A DNA stretch of 64,000 nucleotides from Metabacillus arenae (GTDB lineage: Bacteria; Bacillota; Bacilli; Bacillales; Bacillaceae). The DNA lies in NCBI RefSeq assembly GCF_014773385.1, contig NZ_JACXAI010000010.1, positions 62,001 through 126,000 on the forward strand, read 5' to 3'. The first letter of the stretch is position 1. The number at the start of each line of letters is the position of its first letter. This document shows positions 26,451 through 34,417 of this stretch, in pieces. Under the pieces are notes generated by a model. It worked only from the letters and a program-made list of their open reading frames with translations, searched no databases and was not told where the DNA came from. A program made the translations under genes and the position numbers.

Positions 26451-27464
26451 ATGATACACAAACCTACACTGCAAGTTAAAGAGTTGAATGTTTCTTTCCT
26501 TTCAGAGAAAAAATTAGTTCCAGCGGTTGATGGAATAAGTTTTGAAATGAGGGAAGGAGAAATTTTAGGAATTGTTGGTGAATCTGGAAGTGGAAAAAGT
26601 GTGACCTCTCTTGCTGTTATGGGACTTATTCCAAGTCCGCCTGGAAAGATAGTTCACGGAGAAATTCTCTTCGAGGGAAACGACCTTACAAAGTATTCAG
26701 ATAAACAAATGAGGCAAATCCGCGGAAATCAAATCTCGATGATTTTCCAAGAGCCTATGACCTCGCTAAATCCGTTATTTACAATAGGAAACCAGCTGGT
26801 AGAAGCCTTGCGCTTACATACGAAGTTATCAAAAACAGAAGCAAAGAAAAGAAGTATTGAACTATTGAAATTAGTAGGTATTCCACGTTCTGACGAAATT
26901 GTAAAGGAATACCCCCATCAACTTTCGGGCGGTATGAGACAAAGGGTTATGATTGCTATGGCAATGGCATGTGATCCAAGACTTTTAATTGCAGACGAGC
27001 CTACAACAGCTCTGGATGTGACCATTCAATCTCAGATTTTACAATTAATGAAGGAATTAAATCAGAAAACGAATACATCTATTATTCTGATTACACATGA
27101 CTTAGGGGTCGTTGCGGAAGTGTGTGACCGGGTACTTGTGATGTATTCTGGTCAGATCGTTGAACAAGGAGATGTGCGGACCATTTTAAAAACACCAAAG
27201 CACCCCTATACAAAAGGCTTATTAAAATCTGTCCCGAATCTAATCGATAAAAAAAGTCGTCTTTACTCTATTCCAGGTAACGTGCCAAAGCCAGGAACTA
27301 TCACAATGGGTTGCAGGTTTGCTCCCCGTTGTGAAGCCATGTTTGGGCAATGTCTAGAGGATACTCCTGAATTGTATAAAATGGATCGTAGTGGACATGA
27401 AGTCCGCTGTTTCTTATATGAAGAAGAATCGGAGGCGAAGGATCGTGTCGGAATTACTTCTTGA
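26451..27464 (+). CDS. Oligopeptide/dipeptide ABC transporter ATPase (OppD/DppD)
   Basis: 337 residues with Walker A GESGSGKS near 38-45, signature LSGGMRQR, Walker B LLIADEPTTALD and the C-terminal oligopeptide-transporter extension with CRFAPRCEAMFGQC, whose cysteines bind an iron-sulphur cluster in relatives. ATG 26451 follows AGGTGA; the upstream ATG at 26421 has no ribosome binding site. It is first in a five-gene Opp/Dpp operon ordered D-F-A-B-C, and overlaps the OppF gene by 20 bases. Confidence 0.92.
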   Translation: MIHKPTLQVKELNVSFLSEKKLVPAVDGISFEMREGEILGIVGESGSGKSVTSLAVMGLIPSPPGKIVHGEILFEGNDLTKYSDKQMRQIRGNQISMIFQEPMTSLNPLFTIGNQLVEALRLHTKLSKTEAKKRSIELLKLVGIPRSDEIVKEYPHQLSGGMRQRVMIAMAMACDPRLLIADEPTTALDVTIQSQILQLMKELNQKTNTSIILITHDLGVVAEVCDRVLVMYSGQIVEQGDVRTILKTPKHPYTKGLLKSVPNLIDKKSRLYSIPGNVPKPGTITMGCRFAPRCEAMFGQCLEDTPELYKMDRSGHEVRCFLYEEESEAKDRVGITS

Positions 27465-28416
27465 AGTAAATGGACTGAAAAAATATTTTCCGATTACTGG
27501 AGGAGTCCTTGGGCGCAAGAAAGGGGAAGTGAAAGCAGTTGATGACGTGTCTTTTTTTGTGAAAAAGGGAGAAACGTTAGGAATTGTAGGAGAAAGCGGC
27601 TGCGGAAAATCGACAACCGGACGTCTTTTAATGCGCCTTATTGAATCAAGTGATGGAACCATTCTTTTTGAAGATAAAGAAGTGACAAAAATGTCAAAAA
27701 GTGAGCTTCGTAAGATACGCAGGGACATGCAGATGGTCTTTCAGGATCCCTATGCTTCACTCAATCCCCGCCATACTGTTGAAAAGATACTAGAAGAGCC
27801 GCTCATTGTCCACGGCATTGGATCTAAGCAGGAAAGAAAGAAAAGAGTTAAGGAAATGCTGGAGGTTGTCGGGCTCAGCAGCTATCATGCAAGGCGGTAT
27901 CCTCATCAATTCAGCGGTGGACAACGGCAAAGAATTGGAATTGCCAAGGCTCTTATGACAAAGCCTAAATTGATAATAGCAGATGAGCCTGTATCCGCTC
28001 TTGATGTATCCATTCAAGCTCAAGTGCTGAATTTGCTAAAAGACATACAGACAGAGTTTCAGTTAACCTACATATTTATTGCCCATGATCTAGGGGTTGT
28101 TAGACATATTAGTGACAGAGCCGGAGTGATGTATTTAGGAAGATTAATAGAGCTTGCTGATTGTGAAGAGCTTTATGAAAATCCTAAACACCCTTATACA
28201 AGAGCCCTTTTATCAGCGGTTCCCATCCCTGATCCAGACATAAAAAGACAGAATTTCTCTATTCATGGTGAAATGCCAAGTCCATCAAATCCGCCTTCTG
28301 GGTGTGCCTTTCACACCAGGTGCAGCGAATGCATGGATATTTGCACAGTAACACGGCCTCCCTATCAAGAAATGACTAAGGGTCACTATACTGCCTGTCA
28401 TTTATTTTCTAAATGA
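27445..28416 (+). CDS. Oligopeptide/dipeptide ABC transporter ATPase (OppF/DppF)
   Basis: 323 residues with Walker A GESGCGKST, signature FSGGQRQR, Walker B LIIADEPVSALD and the C-terminal CAFHTRCSECMDIC oligopeptide motif. A GTG start at 27445 is chosen because GGAGG lies nine bases upstream, inside the OppD gene. With OppD it forms the heterodimeric ATPase of the importer. Confidence 0.92.
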   Translation: MSELLLEVNGLKKYFPITGGVLGRKKGEVKAVDDVSFFVKKGETLGIVGESGCGKSTTGRLLMRLIESSDGTILFEDKEVTKMSKSELRKIRRDMQMVFQDPYASLNPRHTVEKILEEPLIVHGIGSKQERKKRVKEMLEVVGLSSYHARRYPHQFSGGQRQRIGIAKALMTKPKLIIADEPVSALDVSIQAQVLNLLKDIQTEFQLTYIFIAHDLGVVRHISDRAGVMYLGRLIELADCEELYENPKHPYTRALLSAVPIPDPDIKRQNFSIHGEMPSPSNPPSGCAFHTRCSECMDICTVTRPPYQEMTKGHYTACHLFSK

Positions 28417-28717
28417 TTGCAGTATTTGCTGATAGGTAAGAGAAGTTTCCATTAGTGCAGTTAGGTTGTAATAGCAAAGGTGGAAGTTATTTTTTATTAA
28501 CCTCTCTGATGGATTATCACAATGGTTTTTGCGGGAAATTTCTATCCCGTTTAAACAAGATAAATAAGGCTGTTTTCATAAAAGGATTGCTGCTATTAAC
28601 AAATGAGGGACCTTTACATAATAGCATCGATGCGTCCCTGATTGCTTCTAGTCACATTGTTTTGGGCAGCAACAATATTGCGAAACAAGCTTCAACTAAA
28701 GACAGGGGGAAATACGG
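28417..28717. other. Intra-operon gap with a stem-loop
   Basis: About 300 bases between the ATPase and binding-protein genes. The 88-codon frame here has no domain or ribosome binding site, so it is not called. AGGGAC and GTCCCT (about 28607-28640) can pair around a 22-base loop, without a T tract. The gap may hold a separate promoter for the binding-protein gene. Confidence 0.4.
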
Positions 28718-30337
28718 ATGAAAAAAGCAAAAAATAAGTTAACGTTTTTATTCGTTTCATTGCTGGCTATTAGTTTATTTATTGCCGGCTGCAGTGGCTC
28801 TAATCAAACTACTGGAGAAAATGGTGCTTCCTCAGATGAGAAAGAAAGTACAAAAGATACGTTAGTATTTGGTCGCGGCGGTGACTCTACTTCACTTGAT
28901 CCAATCACAACAACTGAAGGAGAAGCATTTAAAGTTACAGAAAACATTTTTGAAACGTTAGTTCAGTATGGTGATCAAGATACAACGCTTAACCCTGGGC
29001 TTGCAGAAAAGTGGGATATATCAGAGGATGGTTTAACATATACCTTCCATCTTCGACAAGGAGTAAAATTCCATGATAGTACTGATTTTAATGCGGAAGC
29101 AGTTGTTTTTAACTTCGAACGCTGGATGAATGGAAATGAAAACGAGTTCCCTTATTACACGATGTTTGGAGGCTATAAAGGGGAAGAGGGACACGTCATA
29201 AAAGAAGTGAATGCTGTTGATGAGTATACTGTTGAATTTGTGTTAACAAGACCACAGGCACCCTTCTTAAAAAACCTTGCGATGTCACCATTTGGAATTG
29301 CAAGTCCGTCTGCTGTTGAAAAACATGGGGACAAATTCAGAGAGAACCCAGTGGGAACTGGTCCATTCAAATTTGTGGAATGGAAACAGAATGACCGTAT
29401 CGTTCTTGAGAAAAATGAAGAGTATTGGTTGAAGGATTATCCAAAATTAAAACAAGTTATTTTCCGTGTCATACCTGAGAACTCCGCCCGCTTAAATGCT
29501 TTAACAAATGGTGAAATTGATTTAATGGATGGTGTAAACAATTCAGATGAGGAAAGTATTGCAAGTAACAGCAAATTGCAAATATTTGAACGTCCGTCTA
29601 TGAATGTAGGATACTTGGGATTTACTGTAAACCGTGAACCTTTTGATAACAAATTGGTCCGCCAGGCATTAAGCCATGCTATTGATAAACAAGCAATCAT
29701 TGATGCCTTTTACGGAGGAAAAGCAGAACCTGCTAAAAACGCAATGCCTCCGTCTATCGAAGGTTATAACGATGAGATTGAGCCATATCCATATGATTTA
29801 GAAAAAGCAAAAGAGTTACTTGCAGAAGCTGGATACCCTGATGGATTCACAATGGATTTGTGGGCGATGCCTGTTGCGCGTCCATATATGCCGGAAGGAA
29901 TGAAAATAGCAGAGGTTATACAAGAAAGCTTTAGTCAAATTGGAGTAAAAGCAGAAATTCAATCAGTGGACTGGGCAACTTACTTAGATAAAGCAGCTAA
30001 AGGAGAATTTGATGCCTTCTTGCTGGGCTGGACTGGAGATAACGGGGATGCTGACAATTTCTTATATACTCTATTAGATAAAGACAGCATTGGAAGTAAC
30101 AACTACTCTCATTTCAGCAATGAAGAATTGCATAAAGTATTAATTGAAGCGCAAACAGAAACAGATCAAGCGAAACGGAATGAACTATACAAACAAGCAC
30201 AAGAAATTATCCATGAAGAAGCTCCATGGGTTCCATTAGTTCACTCAACACCTTTGGTTGCAGGTAGCGCAGATATTGTCAACTACTTACCACATCCAAC
30301 AGGTTCCGAAGTCTTAACAAAGGTAGAGTTTAAATAA
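28718..30337 (+). CDS. Family 5 peptide/opine-binding lipoprotein (OppA/DppA type)
   Basis: 539 residues. The lipobox IAGC gives lipidated C25, followed by a serine/glutamate linker. The family 5 solute-binding fold begins at DTLVFGRGGDSTSLDP, with the diagnostic GLAEKWDISEDGLTYTFHLRQGVKFHD segment and RQALSHAIDKQAII. It captures peptides, or similar substrates such as glutathione or opines, for the OppBCDF complex. ACAGGGGGAAA precedes the ATG. Confidence 0.92.
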   Translation: MKKAKNKLTFLFVSLLAISLFIAGCSGSNQTTGENGASSDEKESTKDTLVFGRGGDSTSLDPITTTEGEAFKVTENIFETLVQYGDQDTTLNPGLAEKWDISEDGLTYTFHLRQGVKFHDSTDFNAEAVVFNFERWMNGNENEFPYYTMFGGYKGEEGHVIKEVNAVDEYTVEFVLTRPQAPFLKNLAMSPFGIASPSAVEKHGDKFRENPVGTGPFKFVEWKQNDRIVLEKNEEYWLKDYPKLKQVIFRVIPENSARLNALTNGEIDLMDGVNNSDEESIASNSKLQIFERPSMNVGYLGFTVNREPFDNKLVRQALSHAIDKQAIIDAFYGGKAEPAKNAMPPSIEGYNDEIEPYPYDLEKAKELLAEAGYPDGFTMDLWAMPVARPYMPEGMKIAEVIQESFSQIGVKAEIQSVDWATYLDKAAKGEFDAFLLGWTGDNGDADNFLYTLLDKDSIGSNNYSHFSNEELHKVLIEAQTETDQAKRNELYKQAQEIIHEEAPWVPLVHSTPLVAGSADIVNYLPHPTGSEVLTKVEFK

Positions 30338-30388
30338 TTTCAGGTGACGGGTTCAGGATGACATCTTTTAGTACTCGGTAAAGTGAAT

Positions 30389-30416
30389 GGAAAGGGGAGT
30401 TTTGACTCCCCTTTCC
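30389..30416 (+). terminator. Stem-loop after the peptide-binding protein gene
   Basis: GGAAAGGGGAGT pairs with ACTCCCCTTTCC around a four-base loop. No T tract follows, so it is more likely a 3' stabiliser or partial terminator between the binding-protein and permease genes. Confidence 0.65.
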
Positions 30417-30456
30417 TATTATGACCTAAGTTTTTCAATTATAAGAGGTGAACAGC

Positions 30457-31464
30457 ATGTTTGCATATACAGTTCGTCGTTTCCTTGCTTTAATACCTGT
30501 TCTATTTGGAATGACATTAGTTGTTTTTGCTATTATTCGGGCCATACCAGGTAACCCTGCACAGGTAATTCTAGGTCAAAGGGCGACAGAAGAAGCTATT
30601 GCAACTTTAACGAAAGAATTAGGCTTGGACAAGCCTTGGTACATCCAATATGGTGATTATCTAGGATCCTTGTTAACGGGTGATTTGGGGACTTCACTTA
30701 GAACAAGAGGACCGATAAATGAAGAAATATGGCCATATTTAGCAGCCACAATGGAATTGACACTTGTTGCAATGCTTATTGCAATCGTTATTGGTGTAAA
30801 TGCAGGAATTATTAGTGCATGGTTTTCTAACTCGTGGTTTGACTATATTGCGATGATTCTTGCATTGGTTGGCGTATCTATGCCTATCTTCTGGCTCGGA
30901 CTTATGGAGCAATGGGCTTTTTCAATTAATCTTGCCTGGCTTCCATCCACAGGGCGTGAGGATGTCAGAAATCCGATTGAAGCCATTACAAACCTCTATA
31001 TCATTGATACCCTTCTCCAGGGAAGAGCTGACCAGTTCATGGATGTTATTAAACACTTAGTCCTGCCAAGCTTTGCCCTAGCTTCGATTCCAATGGCTAT
31101 TATTGCAAGAATGACCAAATCTACGATGCTGGAAGTGATGAAATCCGATTTTATCAGAACGGCAAGAGCCAAAGGCTTAAAAATGTTTTGGGTTGTCTAT
31201 AAGCACTCTTTAAAAAATGCAATTATTCCTGTGTTGACTATCATAGGCTTGCAAACAGGTTTACTTTTAGGCGGTGCCATCTTAACGGAAACAATTTTTG
31301 GCTGGCCGGGTCTTGGCAGGTATTTATATGATGCAATCGGATATCGTGATTACCCTGTCATTCAATCAGGAATCCTTGTCATAGCAGCTATTTTCGTAGT
31401 AATAAATCTAATTGTAGATCTTCTATACGCAGTAGTCGATCCGCGGATTAAGTACAGTCAGTAA
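30457..31464 (+). CDS. Peptide ABC transporter permease (OppB/DppB)
   Basis: 335 residues. It starts with RRFLALIPVLFGMTLVVFAIIR, the usual first helix, and carries DFIRTARAKGL and the LTETIFGWPGLGRYLYDAI region of the family. ATG 30457 is preferred to GTG 30448 because AAGAGGTG lies six bases before it. It forms the channel with the OppC-type protein that follows. Confidence 0.92.
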   Translation: MFAYTVRRFLALIPVLFGMTLVVFAIIRAIPGNPAQVILGQRATEEAIATLTKELGLDKPWYIQYGDYLGSLLTGDLGTSLRTRGPINEEIWPYLAATMELTLVAMLIAIVIGVNAGIISAWFSNSWFDYIAMILALVGVSMPIFWLGLMEQWAFSINLAWLPSTGREDVRNPIEAITNLYIIDTLLQGRADQFMDVIKHLVLPSFALASIPMAIIARMTKSTMLEVMKSDFIRTARAKGLKMFWVVYKHSLKNAIIPVLTIIGLQTGLLLGGAILTETIFGWPGLGRYLYDAIGYRDYPVIQSGILVIAAIFVVINLIVDLLYAVVDPRIKYSQ

Positions 31465-31478
31465 AAGGGGGAACAAAT

Positions 31479-32372
31479 GTGGCTGAATTAGCAAAAAATA
31501 CAGAGATTATAACACCGGATGCAGACAAGGTTACACCTCCTTGGAAAGAAGCTTGGCTTTCTTTTTGTCACAACAAATTGGCATTATTGGGCCTTGGAAT
31601 TGTTATCTTTTTTATTATCATAGCTATTTTAGCTCCGGTGATTGCGCCATATGGGTTTAGAGAACAAGACCTTGCAAAGCGATTGCTGGCACCATCAAGT
31701 GAGCATTGGTTTGGAACAGACGATTTTGGCCGTGACATCTTTTCGCGTATTCTATATGGAGCACGAATTTCTTTGTGGGTTGGTTTTTTTGCTGTTTTGG
31801 GTTCAGTAATTTTTGGAACGATTTTAGGTATTGTTGCTGGCTATTACGGGCGCTGGATCGACACGATCATTTCTCGGATATTTGATATTATGCTCGCCTT
31901 TCCAAGTATTCTATTAGCGATTGCCGTTGTTGCCATATTGGGACCTTCTTTACAAAATGCGCTTATCGCGATCGCAATCATAAATATACCAAATTTTGGA
32001 CGATTGGTCAGGGCCAAGGTGTTAAGCGTGAAACAGGAAGAATATATTATGGCAGCTAGAGCAGTCGGAATGAAAGACAGCCGAATTCTCCTGCATCATA
32101 TCTTACCAAACAGCATGACTCCAATCATTGTACAATCTACACTGGCAATAGCAACTGCCATTATAGAAGCAGCAGCGCTTGGTTTTCTCGGACTCGGTGC
32201 CCAGGCCCCAACTCCGGAATGGGGAAAAATGCTGGCAGACTCTCAAAGATATCTAGTCCAAGCCCCATGGACACTGTTTTTTCCTGGTTTAGCCATAATG
32301 TTAACAGTATTAGGGTTTAATCTTATTGGGGATGGCTTAAGAGATGTCCTTGATCCAAAAATGAAGCAATAA
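31479..32372 (+). CDS. Peptide ABC transporter permease (OppC/DppC)
   Basis: 297 residues with an N-terminal extension, HWFGTDDFGRDIFSRILYGAR, the EAA-type EYIMAARAVGMKD loop and the closing FLGLGAQAPTPEWGKML motif typical of OppC/DppC. It uses a GTG start (31479) seven bases after AAAGGGGG; the overlapping ATG at 31477 is out of frame. It is the last gene of the operon; a GGTACC repeat follows the stop directly. Confidence 0.92.
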   Translation: MAELAKNTEIITPDADKVTPPWKEAWLSFCHNKLALLGLGIVIFFIIIAILAPVIAPYGFREQDLAKRLLAPSSEHWFGTDDFGRDIFSRILYGARISLWVGFFAVLGSVIFGTILGIVAGYYGRWIDTIISRIFDIMLAFPSILLAIAVVAILGPSLQNALIAIAIINIPNFGRLVRAKVLSVKQEEYIMAARAVGMKDSRILLHHILPNSMTPIIVQSTLAIATAIIEAAALGFLGLGAQAPTPEWGKMLADSQRYLVQAPWTLFFPGLAIMLTVLGFNLIGDGLRDVLDPKMKQ

Positions 32373-32374
32373 AC

Positions 32375-32387
32375 GGTACCAGGTACC
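32375..32387. repeat. GGTACC palindrome repeat, half unit
   Basis: GGTACCAGGTACC begins three bases after the OppC stop codon. Same unit as at 26037 and 36080. Confidence 0.75.
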
Positions 32388-32407
32388 TTAATATAATTCT
32401 GGAATAA

Positions 32408-32456
32408 AACTCCTCATTGTTACGAAAAATAACTTGAAAAGATTTCAAGAGGAGTT
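32408..32456 (+). promoter_or_regulatory. Leader hairpin that sequesters a Shine-Dalgarno
   Basis: AACTCCTC (32408-32415) is the exact complement of GAGGAGTT (32449-32456), which contains the ribosome binding site of the GH18 gene. An inner CTTGAA/TTCAAG hairpin (32433-32449) lies beside it. The structure could block translation until opened by temperature, a ligand, a protein or an alternative fold. Confidence 0.5.
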
Positions 32457-32462
32457 GTTGTT

Positions 32463-33644
32463 GTGAAAAAAATACACCTAATCATTTTTACGCTTTCCCT
32501 CGCCCTTACAGGTTGTGCAGGGAATAATCAAAATCAGGATGCAGCTGAATCGGAAAATTTAAATCAAACCAATCCACATCCAAGAGTTCAACAGATTAAG
32601 ACGGAGACAAACAAACCTAAAGTTCAGGAAGTAAAGCCATTAGAAACGGCTCATGGAAATCATACAATTGATTCAATTGGATTCCTTGAACCAATTGATC
32701 CGAACGCAGCCGTTTCTGAAGTGAATAAAGTTGGAAAGAATTTGTCTTACGTTGCTTTTTTTAGTTATATGGTCAAGTCTGATGGAAATTTAATCCCGGT
32801 TAATGACGAAGAGGCCCTTACGGCAACACGGAAATCAGATGCAACCCCGATGATGGTTATCACTAATTTTACAGAAGGAAATTTTTCACCGGACATCGCC
32901 CACAAAATTTTTACGGACAAACCGGCTTCAAAAAGGTTTATTCAAAATGTTCTACAAACAATGAAAGCTAAAGGCTACGAAGCACTAAACATCGATTTTG
33001 AGCACATTCGGGCTGAGGATCGTGAACTGTATAACGGATTTTTAGAAACATTACTTCCTCAGGTAAAAAAAGCAGGGTATACTGTCTCGACCGCATTAGC
33101 TCCAAAAACTAGTGCAGAACAAAGTGGACCATGGCATGGCGCGCATGATTATAAACGGCATGGAGAACTTGCCGACTTTGTGATTTTAATGACATACGAA
33201 TGGGGTTGGTCTGGAGGACCTCCTATGGCCGTATCCCCAATCCCTCAGGTTCGAAATGTTCTGGATTATGCAGTGTCAGTTATTCCTCGGGAGAAAATTG
33301 TTATGGGAGCACCTCTCTATGGTTATGATTGGACTCTGCCGTACAAAAAAGGTGGAAAATTCGCGAAAAGAATAGCCCCACAAGAAGCTGCAGAACTCGC
33401 AATTAAAGAAGATGCAACAATCAAGTTCGATAACGAAGCACAAGCCCCTCATTTTAAATACACGGACGACAAAAATAAAGAACATGTAGTTTGGTATGAA
33501 AACGAACAAAGTGCTCAAGCCAAATTTAATCTAGTCAAAGATTATCGTCTCCGGGGATTAGCCTATTGGGTGTTAGGAGAACCCTTCCCGCAAAACTGGA
33601 CGATGCTTGAAGACCAATTTAAGATCATAAAACATAATAAATAA
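32463..33644 (+). CDS. GH18-family glycosidase lipoprotein (SleL/YdhD-like)
   Basis: 393 residues. The lipobox LTGC lipidates C18, followed by a charged linker. From about residue 65 there is a GH18 TIM barrel with LNIDFEHI at 175-182, where E180 is the expected general acid, plus FVILMTYEWGW and MGAPLYGYDW. This form is seen in spore cortex N-acetylglucosaminidases (SleL/YaaH) and cell-wall YdhD-type enzymes, but the LysM repeats are missing and it is membrane-anchored instead. A GTG start at 32463 follows AAGAGGAG. It probably trims peptidoglycan or muropeptides at the cell surface. Confidence 0.8.
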   Translation: MKKIHLIIFTLSLALTGCAGNNQNQDAAESENLNQTNPHPRVQQIKTETNKPKVQEVKPLETAHGNHTIDSIGFLEPIDPNAAVSEVNKVGKNLSYVAFFSYMVKSDGNLIPVNDEEALTATRKSDATPMMVITNFTEGNFSPDIAHKIFTDKPASKRFIQNVLQTMKAKGYEALNIDFEHIRAEDRELYNGFLETLLPQVKKAGYTVSTALAPKTSAEQSGPWHGAHDYKRHGELADFVILMTYEWGWSGGPPMAVSPIPQVRNVLDYAVSVIPREKIVMGAPLYGYDWTLPYKKGGKFAKRIAPQEAAELAIKEDATIKFDNEAQAPHFKYTDDKNKEHVVWYENEQSAQAKFNLVKDYRLRGLAYWVLGEPFPQNWTMLEDQFKIIKHNK

Positions 33645-33668
33645 TTAGATCTTTTTAATAAAATTAAT

Positions 33669-33716
33669 AAAAGGAATCCATTTTGAGTGAACTTCTTCAA
33701 AATGGATTCCTTTTAT
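33669..33716 (+). terminator. Terminator of the GH18 gene
   Basis: An 18-base stem beginning AAAAGGAATCCATTTTGA, closing with the complementary strand and a TTTTATTTT tail. Confidence 0.88.
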
Positions 33717-33723
33717 TTTCAGT

Positions 33724-33920
33724 TAAGAAAGTTTCAGTTAATGAAAGTATTAACGTGATAAAGAGTGCTATCATTTTCCAGCATAGGCGGAGAGGACTTC
33801 CTAGTGCCGACAGGAATAAGGCTGTGACGCCTTTGCCGGCCGAGCGCCATCGGCCCTTAGGTTTCAGGGTCAATCCCTGCCGGCTCGCCATGTGCTTGTC
33901 GCCGATAGGCTTTTCGTTCT
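33724..33920. repeat. GTCTAGCTCCAGGCG-type intergenic repeat, copy 2 (divergent)
   Basis: It begins with AGTATTAACGTGATAAAGAG and ends with GCTTGTCGCCGATAGGCTTTTCGTTCT, both shared with the copy at 37766; the middle is more diverged and GC-rich (GCCATCGG...GCCGGCTCGCC). Confidence 0.65.
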
Positions 33921-33998
33921 ATGACCAGAATTTATATGTTTTCCCTTTTTGAATGTATGATTGAACATTTCTCACCTATAAAATTCTGTCAGTTTTTG

Positions 33999-34094
33999 TC
34001 GAAAAATCGATAAATTGAAATTTTCGAAAATAAATGCTTCAAATTCGAAGATAAAAGTGAAAAATCGAAGATTTATTTCAAATTTCGAAGATAA
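33999..34094 (+). repeat. TCGAAGATAA periodic array, copy 2
   Basis: TCGAAnAT units start at 34024, 34045, 34065 and 34085, preceded at 33999 by TCGAAAAATCGATA. The offsets from the first unit (25, 46, 66, 86) equal those of copy 1 (25, 46, 66, 87), so the two arrays are collinear homologues although the bases between the units differ. Confidence 0.8.
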
Positions 34095-34417
34095 AAGTCG
34101 GAGGAATAAGGGTTTGAGCCTATCTCTACCTGCCATTTTAGGATCTGCTGTAATTTGTCGATTTAAATTTGTGAAATCCATCAAAGGAACGAAAAATTTT
34201 AATGGAAGATGAAAAATAATAGGGAAATGAGGCTAGTGTAAGGGGCGAAATCTGTCAATAAATGATGGAAAATCGAATCAATAAACCTATTTAAAACAAA
34301 AAAGATATCCATAAACCAAAAAGAATGAGTCGTTTAAACTATTCTAAATTTTTTGAAAATAAAATTTTATTCCTCTATAATTACTATGAAACTAGTAAAA
34401 GAGGAGGAAGTCTATAA

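Larger units (their letters stand above)
33645..34417. other. Gene-free region with both repeat families
   Basis: About 770 bases without a gene. It holds the GH18 terminator, a copy of the intergenic repeat, a TCGAAGATAA array and then 300 AT-rich bases before the peptidase gene with no clear motif. Confidence 0.65.

Noticed and set aside
28440-28500. T-box or other riboswitch in the Opp operon gap
   Set aside because: An AAAGGTGGAAGTT stretch recalls the T-box core but the AGGGTGGNACCGCG signature and an antiterminator are missing.
28455-28721. 88-codon frame between the OppF-type and binding-protein genes
   Set aside because: No ribosome binding site or recognisable domain, and it runs into the binding-protein start.
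33972-34212. Overlapping 65- and 70-codon frames across the TCGAAGATAA array
   Set aside because: They are open only because the 20-21 base repeat lacks stops in some frames; no start signals or domain.
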